From an uncultured Porphyromonas sp. (GTDB lineage: Bacteria; Bacteroidota; Bacteroidia; Bacteroidales; Porphyromonadaceae): a DNA stretch of 31,596 nt. Positions 16,301 to 22,368 of this stretch are shown piece after piece (the stretch's first letter is position 1; each line of letters starts with the position of its first letter). The stretch covers positions 1 through 31,596 of the forward strand of contig URDQ01000016.1 of the NCBI GenBank assembly GCA_900546675.1, read 5' to 3'. A program made the translations under genes and the position numbers. Under the pieces are notes generated by a model. That model worked only from the letters and a program-made list of their open reading frames with translations, was not told the DNA's origin and made no database searches.

Positions 16301-17273
16301 TGATCCCATCTATCACCACGTAATAGAGTTTATAAAGGAAATAGCTAATCAGTGGCTGTTGATACACCCTGGTCGCTTTTTGTTTAATGTCGGCAAAACC
16401 CCAAAGGAGTGGAATGAAGCAATGCTACAGAGCAATCACTATAGGATTGTAAATTACTGGTCTGATAGTGCTAATGTCTTCCCCTTGGTTAATGTGATGG
16501 GGGGCATCGCTGTTTCGTACTGGAACACAAACAGCTGGTTCAAGGCGATTGACTTCTTCTCTCCTTTTGAAGAGGTAAAACATATTTTGGCAAAGGTGGA
16601 GTCAAAAGACTTTAAGTCATTTTCTTCAATCGTTGGTCCTCGTGAGTTATATCGTATCTCTCCGATGCTCTATAAAGAGCATCCAGAACTTAAAGGTCGA
16701 CAAAGTAAAGGGCATAAGTTTAGTTTGGGAGCGAACATATTTGATATATTTGGAGAGATGTTTTTCGAAGCCCCAATATCCAAAGAAGATATGGTGCGCA
16801 TATATGGCAGAGAAAAGAATGAGCGTTGCTATCGGTGGACTAAACGTCGTTATATAACGCATCCTAACAATCTAGACAAGTATAAGGTGATTCTACCGAA
16901 GAGTAATGGGTCTAAGCCTTTGGGAGATGCTCAAATGACACCTATTATTGGAGACCCAGCTCTTGGAGAGCCTTCTGTTGGGTATACAGATACGTTTATT
17001 GGTATTGGCGCATTCGATAGCCGTAGCGAGGCAGAGGCATGTCTGAAGTATATCAAGACCAAGTTCGCCCGTACGATGCTCGGCATATTGAAGGTAACAC
17101 AAGACAACCCTAAGGATACTTGGCGCTTTGTGCCTCTGCAGGACTTCACCTCAGGCTCCGACATCGACTGGAGTCAGTCGGTCGCTGAGATAGACCGTCA
17201 GCTCTACAAGAAGTACGCCCTCACTCCCGACGAAATAGCCTTCATCGAGGAGAAGGTCCGCCCGATGGTTTAG
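13335..17273 (+). CDS. GIY-YIG nuclease / SF2 helicase / N6-adenine methyltransferase fusion (single-chain restriction-modification enzyme)
   Basis: The 1312-residue protein appears to hold a whole restriction-modification machine. Residues about 15-85 resemble a T5orf172/Mug113-type GIY-YIG nuclease (YIYAF at 17-21, YLKVGDT at 29-35). A superfamily 2 translocase follows: Walker A AVMRFGKS (179-186), DETH (283-286), SGTPYR (336-341) and a motif V/VI region near 545-590 with TGSTIPEWD and QAIFRLQNQYIR. The methyltransferase domain has EIVTPQAVALEMID (about 863-876, motif X), ILDIASKQGEF (motif I, about 889) and IGNPPYQES (motif IV, about 972). The last 300 residues would be the target-recognition part. 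The layout recalls type ISP enzymes, but with a GIY-YIG rather than Mrr-type nuclease. Codons for about residues 950-1220 are clearly AT-richer than the rest. Confidence 0.85.
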   Translation: MSEELIDALIIGRVEPYIYAFSTESVPNYLKVGDTYRPVLQRLDEWRRYFPNLRSRYSAVAKVDEETYFRDFAVHRYLEHQLQRSRLRPSDLSEGLYYSREFFREATEEDLRQAMADIERSYERGEGRYDFFKFEESRIPVKHTYKRTESFEPRPNQQETIERFKQAISQGRNNLLMYAVMRFGKSFTSLCCAVEMQAKLVLVVSAKADVREEWKRSVESHVKFAEYSFLDKDKLMESETVLEETLATGRAVVFLTLQDLMGSEIKQRHQALFDREIDLLLIDETHYGARAAEYGRVLKLNKRELKQETRELDSAEQYEDCTELKQLRSRVRIHLSGTPYRILMGSEFEAEDIIAFYQFSDIVEEQAEWDREHILSDEVKEWDNPYYGFPQMVRFAFLPNESSLRVMETLRADGYEMGLSELFRPRSILRDNKEGRHRLFVHEDEILEFLQAIDGVQEDAHLLSFLDLEQIKRGQMCRHLVFVLPYRASCDAMEQLLTEHKELFRNLSDYTIVNIAGVDDPKRYRSTEDVKAQIADCERKGEKSITLTVNRMLTGSTIPEWDTMLYLKDCASPQEYDQAIFRLQNQYIRTLTTEGGSEQVKYNMKPQTLLVDFDPQRMFRLQEQRAQIYNVNTDQAGNKKLQERIETELRHSPIVTIGAEGLQRVEASDIMDAVRSYSAERSVMDEATEIPIDYTLLANERMRSVISQLNPIDASKGIEIQAVTGEESELELEIYDTPKGGDATSTQTAPSAETDEGRLLGKQLATYYAQILFYAFLTDTPVSSLEDLIASIGQCANNKRIARNVGLQASILQIIQTESNPFVLRALDYKIENINTLMSDTSLTPSERVAVAMKKFGRLSSSEIVTPQAVALEMIDALDEGVITRDTRILDIASKQGEFTRALVSRFGMAVGRNVYALPTSTVSYEFTLKVYRLLGLDTDHVISDFTTYDILDKDKKDRIIKQLIDMNFEIVIGNPPYQESNEGQGNGSDPIYHHVIEFIKEIANQWLLIHPGRFLFNVGKTPKEWNEAMLQSNHYRIVNYWSDSANVFPLVNVMGGIAVSYWNTNSWFKAIDFFSPFEEVKHILAKVESKDFKSFSSIVGPRELYRISPMLYKEHPELKGRQSKGHKFSLGANIFDIFGEMFFEAPISKEDMVRIYGREKNERCYRWTKRRYITHPNNLDKYKVILPKSNGSKPLGDAQMTPIIGDPALGEPSVGYTDTFIGIGAFDSRSEAEACLKYIKTKFARTMLGILKVTQDNPKDTWRFVPLQDFTSGSDIDWSQSVAEIDRQLYKKYALTPDEIAFIEEKVRPMV

Positions 17274-17303
17274 CTCAACACACCACACTCAACGATTGAC
17301 CGA

Positions 17304-17482
17304 TACGTGTAACGATTTGTAGGGGTGCTCGGTTTGAGCGTCCGTTGTATCAAAGGTTACAGCGTCGTTTCGCTTTAACGAAGACGGACGCTCCGACCGA
17401 GAATTCCTACAAAGGGTTACTCGGTCTGAGCGTCCGTCCTTGTTAAAGGTTACAGAGTTTATGTTCTACAAATCGTTACTCG
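17304..17482. repeat. Intergenic palindromic repeat, copy 4
   Basis: Outer arms GTAACGATTTGTAG (17309-17322) and CTACAAATCGTTAC (17466-17479) are perfectly complementary, although they differ from the arms of copy 3. Inside are GCTCGGTTTGAGC, the core TCAAAGGTTACAGCGTCG and a second inverted part ending CCTACAAAGGGTTACTCGG. The element occupies the convergent space between the restriction gene and thiF. Confidence 0.82.
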
Positions 17483-17496
17483 TCTGGTGAGTTGTG

Positions 17497-18225
17497 TCAG
17501 GCGAGGTCGAAGGTGTGCCACGAGCCGTGCCATAGGTCAACGGTGAGGAGCTTGCCGAGGAGAGAGGGCGTCTGCCCTAAGGCTAGCTGGAGCGTCTGGA
17601 TCGCCTGGATGCTGCCGATGACGCCGGCGGTGGCGCCGATGACTCCTGGTGGTACGATCTCCTCTGCGCTGTGCGGTTCGCTGTACAGGTCGCGATAACG
17701 TAGACTACTAGAGGGCGCAAAGATGGTGCATTGTCCTTGCCACCCTTCGATGGCACCATGCACGAGGGGCTTGGCGGTGCTGCGGGTGTAGTCGTCTAGG
17801 AGGTAGCGTGTGGGGTAGTTGTCCGTAGCATCGACGATGATCTGGTAGTCGGCTAGTAAGGTCGCCACATTGACCTCATTAAGTCGCTCGGTAATCGCTT
17901 CGATCTGAAGGGTACTGTTGAGTGCGGTGAGACGCTTTTGCGCTTGGATAGCTTTGGGCTGTGCGAGGTCGGACTCACAGTAGAGGATCTGACGCTGGAG
18001 GTTGGAGGGGGAGACGACATCGCAATCAATGATAGCGATGCGCCCGATGCCTGCAGCTGTGAGGTAGTAGAGTATAGGAGCTCCTAAGCCCCCAGCGCCA
18101 ACGACTGCCACCCTCGTCTGAGCAAGTAGTCGCTGACCCTCGGGGCCTATCTCGGGGAGCTGTAGCTGACGCTCGTATCGTGCGCTGTCAGCAATGCCCT
18201 TGTTGCCCGTGTTGTTTTGGGACAT
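17497..18225 (-). CDS. thiF: ThiS adenylyltransferase (ThiF/MoeB/HesA family)
   Basis: The 242-residue protein shows RYERQLQLPEIG, the nucleotide loop GAGGLGAPILYYLTAAGIG, the acidic IIDCDVVSPSNLQRQ and DATDNYPTRYLLDD, all hallmarks of the E1-like ATP-dependent adenylyltransferases. In this operon it should adenylate the C-terminal glycine of ThiS before sulfur transfer. The two CxxC zinc pairs found in E. coli ThiF and MoeB are absent: the first site reads RYRD and the chain stops where the second would begin. It has no rhodanese domain. I use the ATG at 18225, 5 nt after the thiH stop; an in-frame GTG at 18240 would overlap thiH. It is the last gene of the thiamine operon. Confidence 0.85.
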   Translation of the reverse strand: MSQNNTGNKGIADSARYERQLQLPEIGPEGQRLLAQTRVAVVGAGGLGAPILYYLTAAGIGRIAIIDCDVVSPSNLQRQILYCESDLAQPKAIQAQKRLTALNSTLQIEAITERLNEVNVATLLADYQIIVDATDNYPTRYLLDDYTRSTAKPLVHGAIEGWQGQCTIFAPSSSLRYRDLYSEPHSAEEIVPPGVIGATAGVIGSIQAIQTLQLALGQTPSLLGKLLTVDLWHGSWHTFDLA

Positions 18226-18230
18226 GCGGG

Positions 18231-19337
18231 TTACATCCACTGGTCCCAGTCTTTCCAGATAACTTCATATCCCTGTGCTTTGATAGCAGCGATCATCTCT
18301 TCGGGAGAGCGTGAGTCGTTGATAGAGAATTGCTCTAGCTCAGGATTGGGATTGACATAACCGCCGGGCTGTGTGCTACTGCCGGCACTCATAGAGTTGG
18401 CACCGATGCGTACCGCCATATCTCTGAAGGCACTGCTCTCGCGAGTGGATAGAGAGATCTCGACCTCGGGGTCGAAGATGCGGTAAGCGCAGATGAGCTG
18501 TACCATCTGACGGTCGTTGATCGGGTCTGAGGGCATGTAGGAGCCTACGTGCGGACGCAGACGGGGTAGCGAGATAGAGTACTTGGTCTGCCAGTGGTGG
18601 CTCTCAAGATAGTCTAGGTGTAGCGCGGTAAAGAAAGCGTCCGTGCGCCAGTTGTCTAGTCCTAGGAGGGCACCGATACCGACCTTGCGAAAGCCTGCCT
18701 CGGCAGCTCTGTCGGGTGTCTCTAGGCGGAAGCGATAGTTGGCCTTGAGCCCCTTAGGGTGAAAGCGTGGATAGCTCTCCTCGTTGTAGGTCTCCTGATA
18801 GACACAGACGTAGTGTGCGCCCGCCTCAACGAGCACTTTGTAATCCTCGACAGACATAGGCTGTACCTCGATCGATATTTGCGCGAACATGGGGCGGATG
18901 AGCTCGATGACCTGACGGTAGTACTCGACGCCGGCATGCTTTGGCGACTCGCCAGCCACGAGAAGGATATGGGTGAAGCCCATGTCGGCGATAGCTTTTG
19001 CCTCAGCCTGCACCTCCTCCATAGTGAGTACCTTGCGGACGATGTCATTCTCCTGATTGAACCCACAGTAGACGCAGTGGTTGTGGCAATAGTTAGAGAG
19101 GTAGAGAGGCTCGTACATACGTATGGTCTTGCCAAAACGCTCGATGCTGAGCTGCTGCGCTTTGGTCGCCATAGCGTCTAGGTAAGCATCTCCTGCGGGG
19201 GAGATGAGCGCCTTGAAGTCGCGTAGCGTAGGCGTAGCTGTGGCGATGGCGTGCTCTACATCTTGAGCAGTAAAGGTGTCAAACTCAGCACACTCCTGCT
19301 CCCAATTGTACTGCTGCTTATAATCGTAGAATGTCAT
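18231..19337 (-). CDS. thiH: 2-iminoacetate synthase (tyrosine lyase, radical SAM)
   Basis: The 368-residue radical SAM protein carries the CxxxCxxC cluster motif as YCHNHCVYCGF (C84, C88, C91), preceded by PLYLSN and followed by GESP, and the C-terminal SAGSSTQPGGY region typical of ThiH. It cleaves tyrosine to p-cresol and dehydroglycine, which ThiG uses to build the thiazole ring. Choosing ThiH rather than the oxygen-dependent ThiO fits an anaerobe. Its ATG overlaps the thiG stop by one base (TAATG). It is of the usual length for the family. Confidence 0.95.
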   Translation of the reverse strand: MTFYDYKQQYNWEQECAEFDTFTAQDVEHAIATATPTLRDFKALISPAGDAYLDAMATKAQQLSIERFGKTIRMYEPLYLSNYCHNHCVYCGFNQENDIVRKVLTMEEVQAEAKAIADMGFTHILLVAGESPKHAGVEYYRQVIELIRPMFAQISIEVQPMSVEDYKVLVEAGAHYVCVYQETYNEESYPRFHPKGLKANYRFRLETPDRAAEAGFRKVGIGALLGLDNWRTDAFFTALHLDYLESHHWQTKYSISLPRLRPHVGSYMPSDPINDRQMVQLICAYRIFDPEVEISLSTRESSAFRDMAVRIGANSMSAGSSTQPGGYVNPNPELEQFSINDSRSPEEMIAAIKAQGYEVIWKDWDQWM

Positions 19338-20119
19338 TAGTCAAAGAATCCTTGAAGTGGTGAAGTGGCAGTGGCGGTCATATCGGTGGCGGGCTGACGC
19401 AGACCCATCTCGTAAGCTGAGCGACCAGCCTCGACAGCTTTTCTAAAGGCGGTGGCCATAGCTACAGGGTCGGCAGCGGTAGAGATAGCGGTATTAACGA
19501 GTACCGCATCGGCACCTAGCTCCATAGCCTCGGCAGCGTGTGAGGGGCGACCGATACCAGCATCAACAACTACGGGGACAGTGCTCTCAGCGATGATGAT
19601 ACGTAGCATATCTCGCGTGGTGAGTCCCATATTGCTACCGATCGGAGCGCCGAGTGGCATAACGCAAGGCGCACCAACCTCTTCGAGTCGCTTACAGAGT
19701 ACAGGGTCTGCCTGTATGTATGGCATGACGATGAAGCCCTCCTTGACGAGCTGCTCGGTGGCGCGGAGCGTCTCCATAGCATCGGGGAGAAGGTACTTGG
19801 GGTCGGGGTGTACCTCTAGTTTGATCCAGTTGGTCTGTAGCGCCTCACGGGCTAGCTGTGCTGCATAGATCGCCTCGTCGGCAGTGCGTGCGCCAGAGGT
19901 ATTAGGAAGGATGATGACATTGGGGCGTGTGATGCTCTCAATGAGTGTATCGTGGAGGCCTGCAGAGGTCTCTACTCGGCGAAGCGCGACGGTGATAAGC
20001 TCGCTGCCAGAGGCGTCTAGCGCGTCTGACATTAGTTGATTGTTGGCAAATTTGCCAGTTCCGATGAAGAGGCGCGAGGTGAAGTCGTGATCTCCGATTT
20101 TCAATGACTTAGTCTGCAT
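19337..20119 (-). CDS. thiG: Thiazole synthase
   Basis: The 260-residue TIM-barrel protein shows FIGTGKF, TVALRRVE, LPNTSGARTA and NWIKLEVHPDPKYLLPD, with the Schiff-base lysine in WIKLEV (K100). MPLGAPIGSNMGL and VDAGIGRPSHAAEAMELGADAVLVNTAI at the C-terminal half bind the phosphate. It condenses deoxyxylulose phosphate, dehydroglycine and sulfur from ThiS thiocarboxylate into the thiazole. The start ATG is 25 nt after the stop of the thiE/D/E fusion gene. The length and motifs are standard. Confidence 0.96.
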   Translation of the reverse strand: MQTKSLKIGDHDFTSRLFIGTGKFANNQLMSDALDASGSELITVALRRVETSAGLHDTLIESITRPNVIILPNTSGARTADEAIYAAQLAREALQTNWIKLEVHPDPKYLLPDAMETLRATEQLVKEGFIVMPYIQADPVLCKRLEEVGAPCVMPLGAPIGSNMGLTTRDMLRIIIAESTVPVVVDAGIGRPSHAAEAMELGADAVLVNTAISTAADPVAMATAFRKAVEAGRSAYEMGLRQPATDMTATATSPLQGFFD

Positions 20120-20144
20120 GTGTATAGTAGATTAGAATGTATGT

Positions 20145-22346
20145 CTAGTTAGGAAAGCTTGATGTGTCACGCAGTAGCTGCGATACGGTATGGACCATAT
20201 CGGTGGCGTGCTCGATGGCACCGCTCACAGCGATGCCGTCAATGAGTTTGTTGCTAAAGAGTGTCTCAGCATCTTCTGGCTGTATGCCTCCGATAGCTAC
20301 AATGTGAGGAACGAAGAAATGTCGGCTCGTCTCTCTGACCTGCTGAGCGATCTGCGAGATCCCCTCTAAGCCTAGGATAGGAGCGAGGAGAGCTTTGGTC
20401 TGTGTATCTCGATAGGGACCCACACCGATGTAGTCTATGTCGGCTGCCAAGGCCGGCGGTAGGTCGTCGAGGCTGTTGACTGTATAGCCGATGATGTACT
20501 CATCGCCTAGGATGCGTCGCGCCTCTTGCGGAGGACAGTCTCGCTTGCCGAGATGCACCCCGTCAGCGTCTACAGCGATGGTGGCGATGATGTCGTCGTC
20601 GATGAGCAAGCAGGCATGGTAGCGATCGGTCAGTGTGCGTAGGCGCAGGCCCATCTCGATGCGCTCCTCGGTGGTCGCCTCCTTGAGTCGTAGCTGCACC
20701 CAGCGCCCGCCCGCTTCGAGGTATTGGGACACCTTATTATATAGTCTGTCGGGGTCTGACTCGTTGGTCACGTACTGTAGGTCAAAGTCAAAGTACAGAT
20801 GCTGCTTCTTCCAATCCCCTGAAAGAAACTTGGGGTAAAGTAGCTGTCGCCCAGGACGGTTTGGTTGCCCCGCAAAGATAGCGGCGATGTAGTGGCAAGC
20901 CCGCTGCACAGAGCTTACGAGGCTGTACTCCATAGCCCAGTAGCTGGCGATCGCAGCAGAGAGCATACAGCCAGTGCCGTGGATCGACTTGTCGTAGCGA
21001 TGCGTGTAGTAGGGGTGGATGCCGTCACGGGTGATCAGTTGGTTGACCACAAGATGTGGCGAAGTAGTATCGTGTCCTCCCTTGAGGAGGATAGCCACAC
21101 TATGCTCCTGAGCGATGCGCTGAAGCTTTGCGGGATCGTCTGTACCAAAGAGTGCCTGAGCCTCGGGCTTATTGGGTGTGATGAGACTCACCTCATTCAG
21201 TAGGGTAGCGAGCTGGTCCTGCTCCTCTGTCCAAAGGCGGGTCTGCGTCTCCTGGGGGGCTGTGGGCTGGAGGATAGGGTCCCAAATGATTCGCTTGACG
21301 CCTAGCGCCTTCATCTGCGCAACGATCTGCACCGCCTGCTGTAAGTTCTGCACCATGCCGAGCTTAGCCACGGAGACTGGGTGGTCGGTGAGGAGCGTCG
21401 TCAGCGATTTCTGAAGTTGGTCGGACGGCGTGGCGGTAGCGGAGACAAAGCGGTGCAGGCTCTGTGCCGTGAGCGTAGAGATAACGCTGTAGCACTGCAC
21501 GCTGAGGTCATTTGCGATGCGGGTGTCTACACCGATACCAGCTCCCGATGTGGGATCGTGACCCGCAACGGTCAGGATGGCGGGCGCTTGGTACTGATCC
21601 AGACGCTCTTGTCGTTGTTCCTGCGGTTGCGACCAGATGTCTCCTAGTACGGCGACACCAGCGTAGCCCGCCTTTGCGACGGTTTCTTGCTGCTCGGGGG
21701 TGATGCCCCCAAGAGCGTAGACAGGGTAAGGGAGCTTGAGCAATTCCTCCCGACAAGAGAGTAAGTCGGGGTTGCCCTGATAGCCCTCCTTGCTAATGCT
21801 ATCAAAGAGCGGGCTGAGCAAGGCGTAGTCTGGTGTGAAGGGCAGCTCTTGCAGCTCTTGTAGCGAATGCGCCCCGACCGCTATCGTCTGGTGAGGAGTG
21901 AGAGGTATATCTCTCCACTCCGCCACACGACGATAGGGTAGGTAGATGCCTGCCACGTCATACTCCGCCAGTAGCGCATAGTGATCACACAGCACGATAT
22001 GCTGGTGATAGGCGGGCTCTAGACTGTCTAAGACCTGTCTAAAGTCTGCCTCAGAAGCTCCCGGCATACGCAGGTGTACCTTACAGATACAGCTTCTTAC
22101 GACATCAAAGATATCGCCAGCTACATCTTCTATGAGACTGTTGCATAAAGGCGAATCGCTGTGTTGCTTTCGGGATTCGGCTTCGGTCACATACGGAGGT
22201 ATGCTCCCTTCAGACCTCACCCTCAGCGCCTTGCGCTTCATCCTTTCTGCAAAGTCTAGACAATCTTGCAAGCAAGATTGTGAGACTGTTGACTTTTGCA
22301 ACAGTCTCTCTACATACTGACGTTCGGGCGGTGTGATGACGATCAT
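20145..22346 (-). CDS. thiED: Thiamine phosphate synthase-like / HMP(-P) kinase / thiamine phosphate synthase triple fusion
   Basis: The 733-residue chain has three parts. Residues 1 to about 245 are a ThiE/TenI-like barrel (MIVITPPER, VHLRMPGASEADFRQVL, LSPLFDSISKEGYQG, ALGGI). Residues about 255-510 are ThiD, which phosphorylates hydroxymethylpyrimidine: TVAGHDPTSGAGI, QPTAP, ITPNKPEA, LLKGGHD and the ATP-site KSIHGTGCMLSAAIA. Residues about 520-733 are a full ThiE that joins the two halves into thiamine phosphate: QLRLKEATTEER, DADGVHLGKRD, IGYTVN, YIGVGPYRDTQTK and AIGGI. The first barrel is interrupted after residue 13 by 60 residues encoded by an inserted MITE-like element plus one target duplication; without them the chain would read MIVITPPERQYVE-DVAGDIFDVVRS. 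The gene lies 22 nt after thiC. The symbol is descriptive. Confidence 0.9.
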   Translation of the reverse strand: MIVITPPERQYVERLLQKSTVSQSCLQDCLDFAERMKRKALRVRSEGSIPPYVTEAESRKQHSDSPLCNSLIEDVAGDIFDVVRSCICKVHLRMPGASEADFRQVLDSLEPAYHQHIVLCDHYALLAEYDVAGIYLPYRRVAEWRDIPLTPHQTIAVGAHSLQELQELPFTPDYALLSPLFDSISKEGYQGNPDLLSCREELLKLPYPVYALGGITPEQQETVAKAGYAGVAVLGDIWSQPQEQRQERLDQYQAPAILTVAGHDPTSGAGIGVDTRIANDLSVQCYSVISTLTAQSLHRFVSATATPSDQLQKSLTTLLTDHPVSVAKLGMVQNLQQAVQIVAQMKALGVKRIIWDPILQPTAPQETQTRLWTEEQDQLATLLNEVSLITPNKPEAQALFGTDDPAKLQRIAQEHSVAILLKGGHDTTSPHLVVNQLITRDGIHPYYTHRYDKSIHGTGCMLSAAIASYWAMEYSLVSSVQRACHYIAAIFAGQPNRPGRQLLYPKFLSGDWKKQHLYFDFDLQYVTNESDPDRLYNKVSQYLEAGGRWVQLRLKEATTEERIEMGLRLRTLTDRYHACLLIDDDIIATIAVDADGVHLGKRDCPPQEARRILGDEYIIGYTVNSLDDLPPALAADIDYIGVGPYRDTQTKALLAPILGLEGISQIAQQVRETSRHFFVPHIVAIGGIQPEDAETLFSNKLIDGIAVSGAIEHATDMVHTVSQLLRDTSSFPN
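22133..22308. mobile_element. 176-bp MITE-like element inserted in frame in the ThiE domain
   Basis: GAGACTGTTGCA (22134-22145) and TGCAACAGTCTC (22297-22308) are perfect 12-bp inverted ends. The flanks repeat TCTA (22129-22132 and 22309-22312), a 4-bp target duplication. Element plus one duplication is 180 bp, exactly 60 codons. Internal structure includes the palindrome CAATCTTGCAAGCAAGATTG (22261-22280) and a second copy of GAGACTGTTG (22282-22291) that forms a hairpin with the right end. No transposase is encoded. The ends resemble those of IS5-group elements in Porphyromonas, which would have to supply the transposase; that parent is inference. Confidence 0.8.
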
Positions 22347-22368
22347 AGGGCGACTGGGCGGTTACTGA

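Noticed and set aside
12280..17273. BREX, DISARM or another multi-gene defence island
   Set aside because: Only two genes are present, both explained as restriction-modification, and the neighbours are housekeeping genes or repeats.
18759..19181. 140-residue plus-strand frame opposite thiH
   Set aside because: It covers the antisense of the radical SAM region of thiH, which is clearly the real gene.
22138..22214. Conserved extra domain of the thiamine fusion protein
   Set aside because: The same 77 bp occur in a non-coding place at 28257-28333 and are bordered by inverted ends and a target duplication, so an inserted element explains them better.
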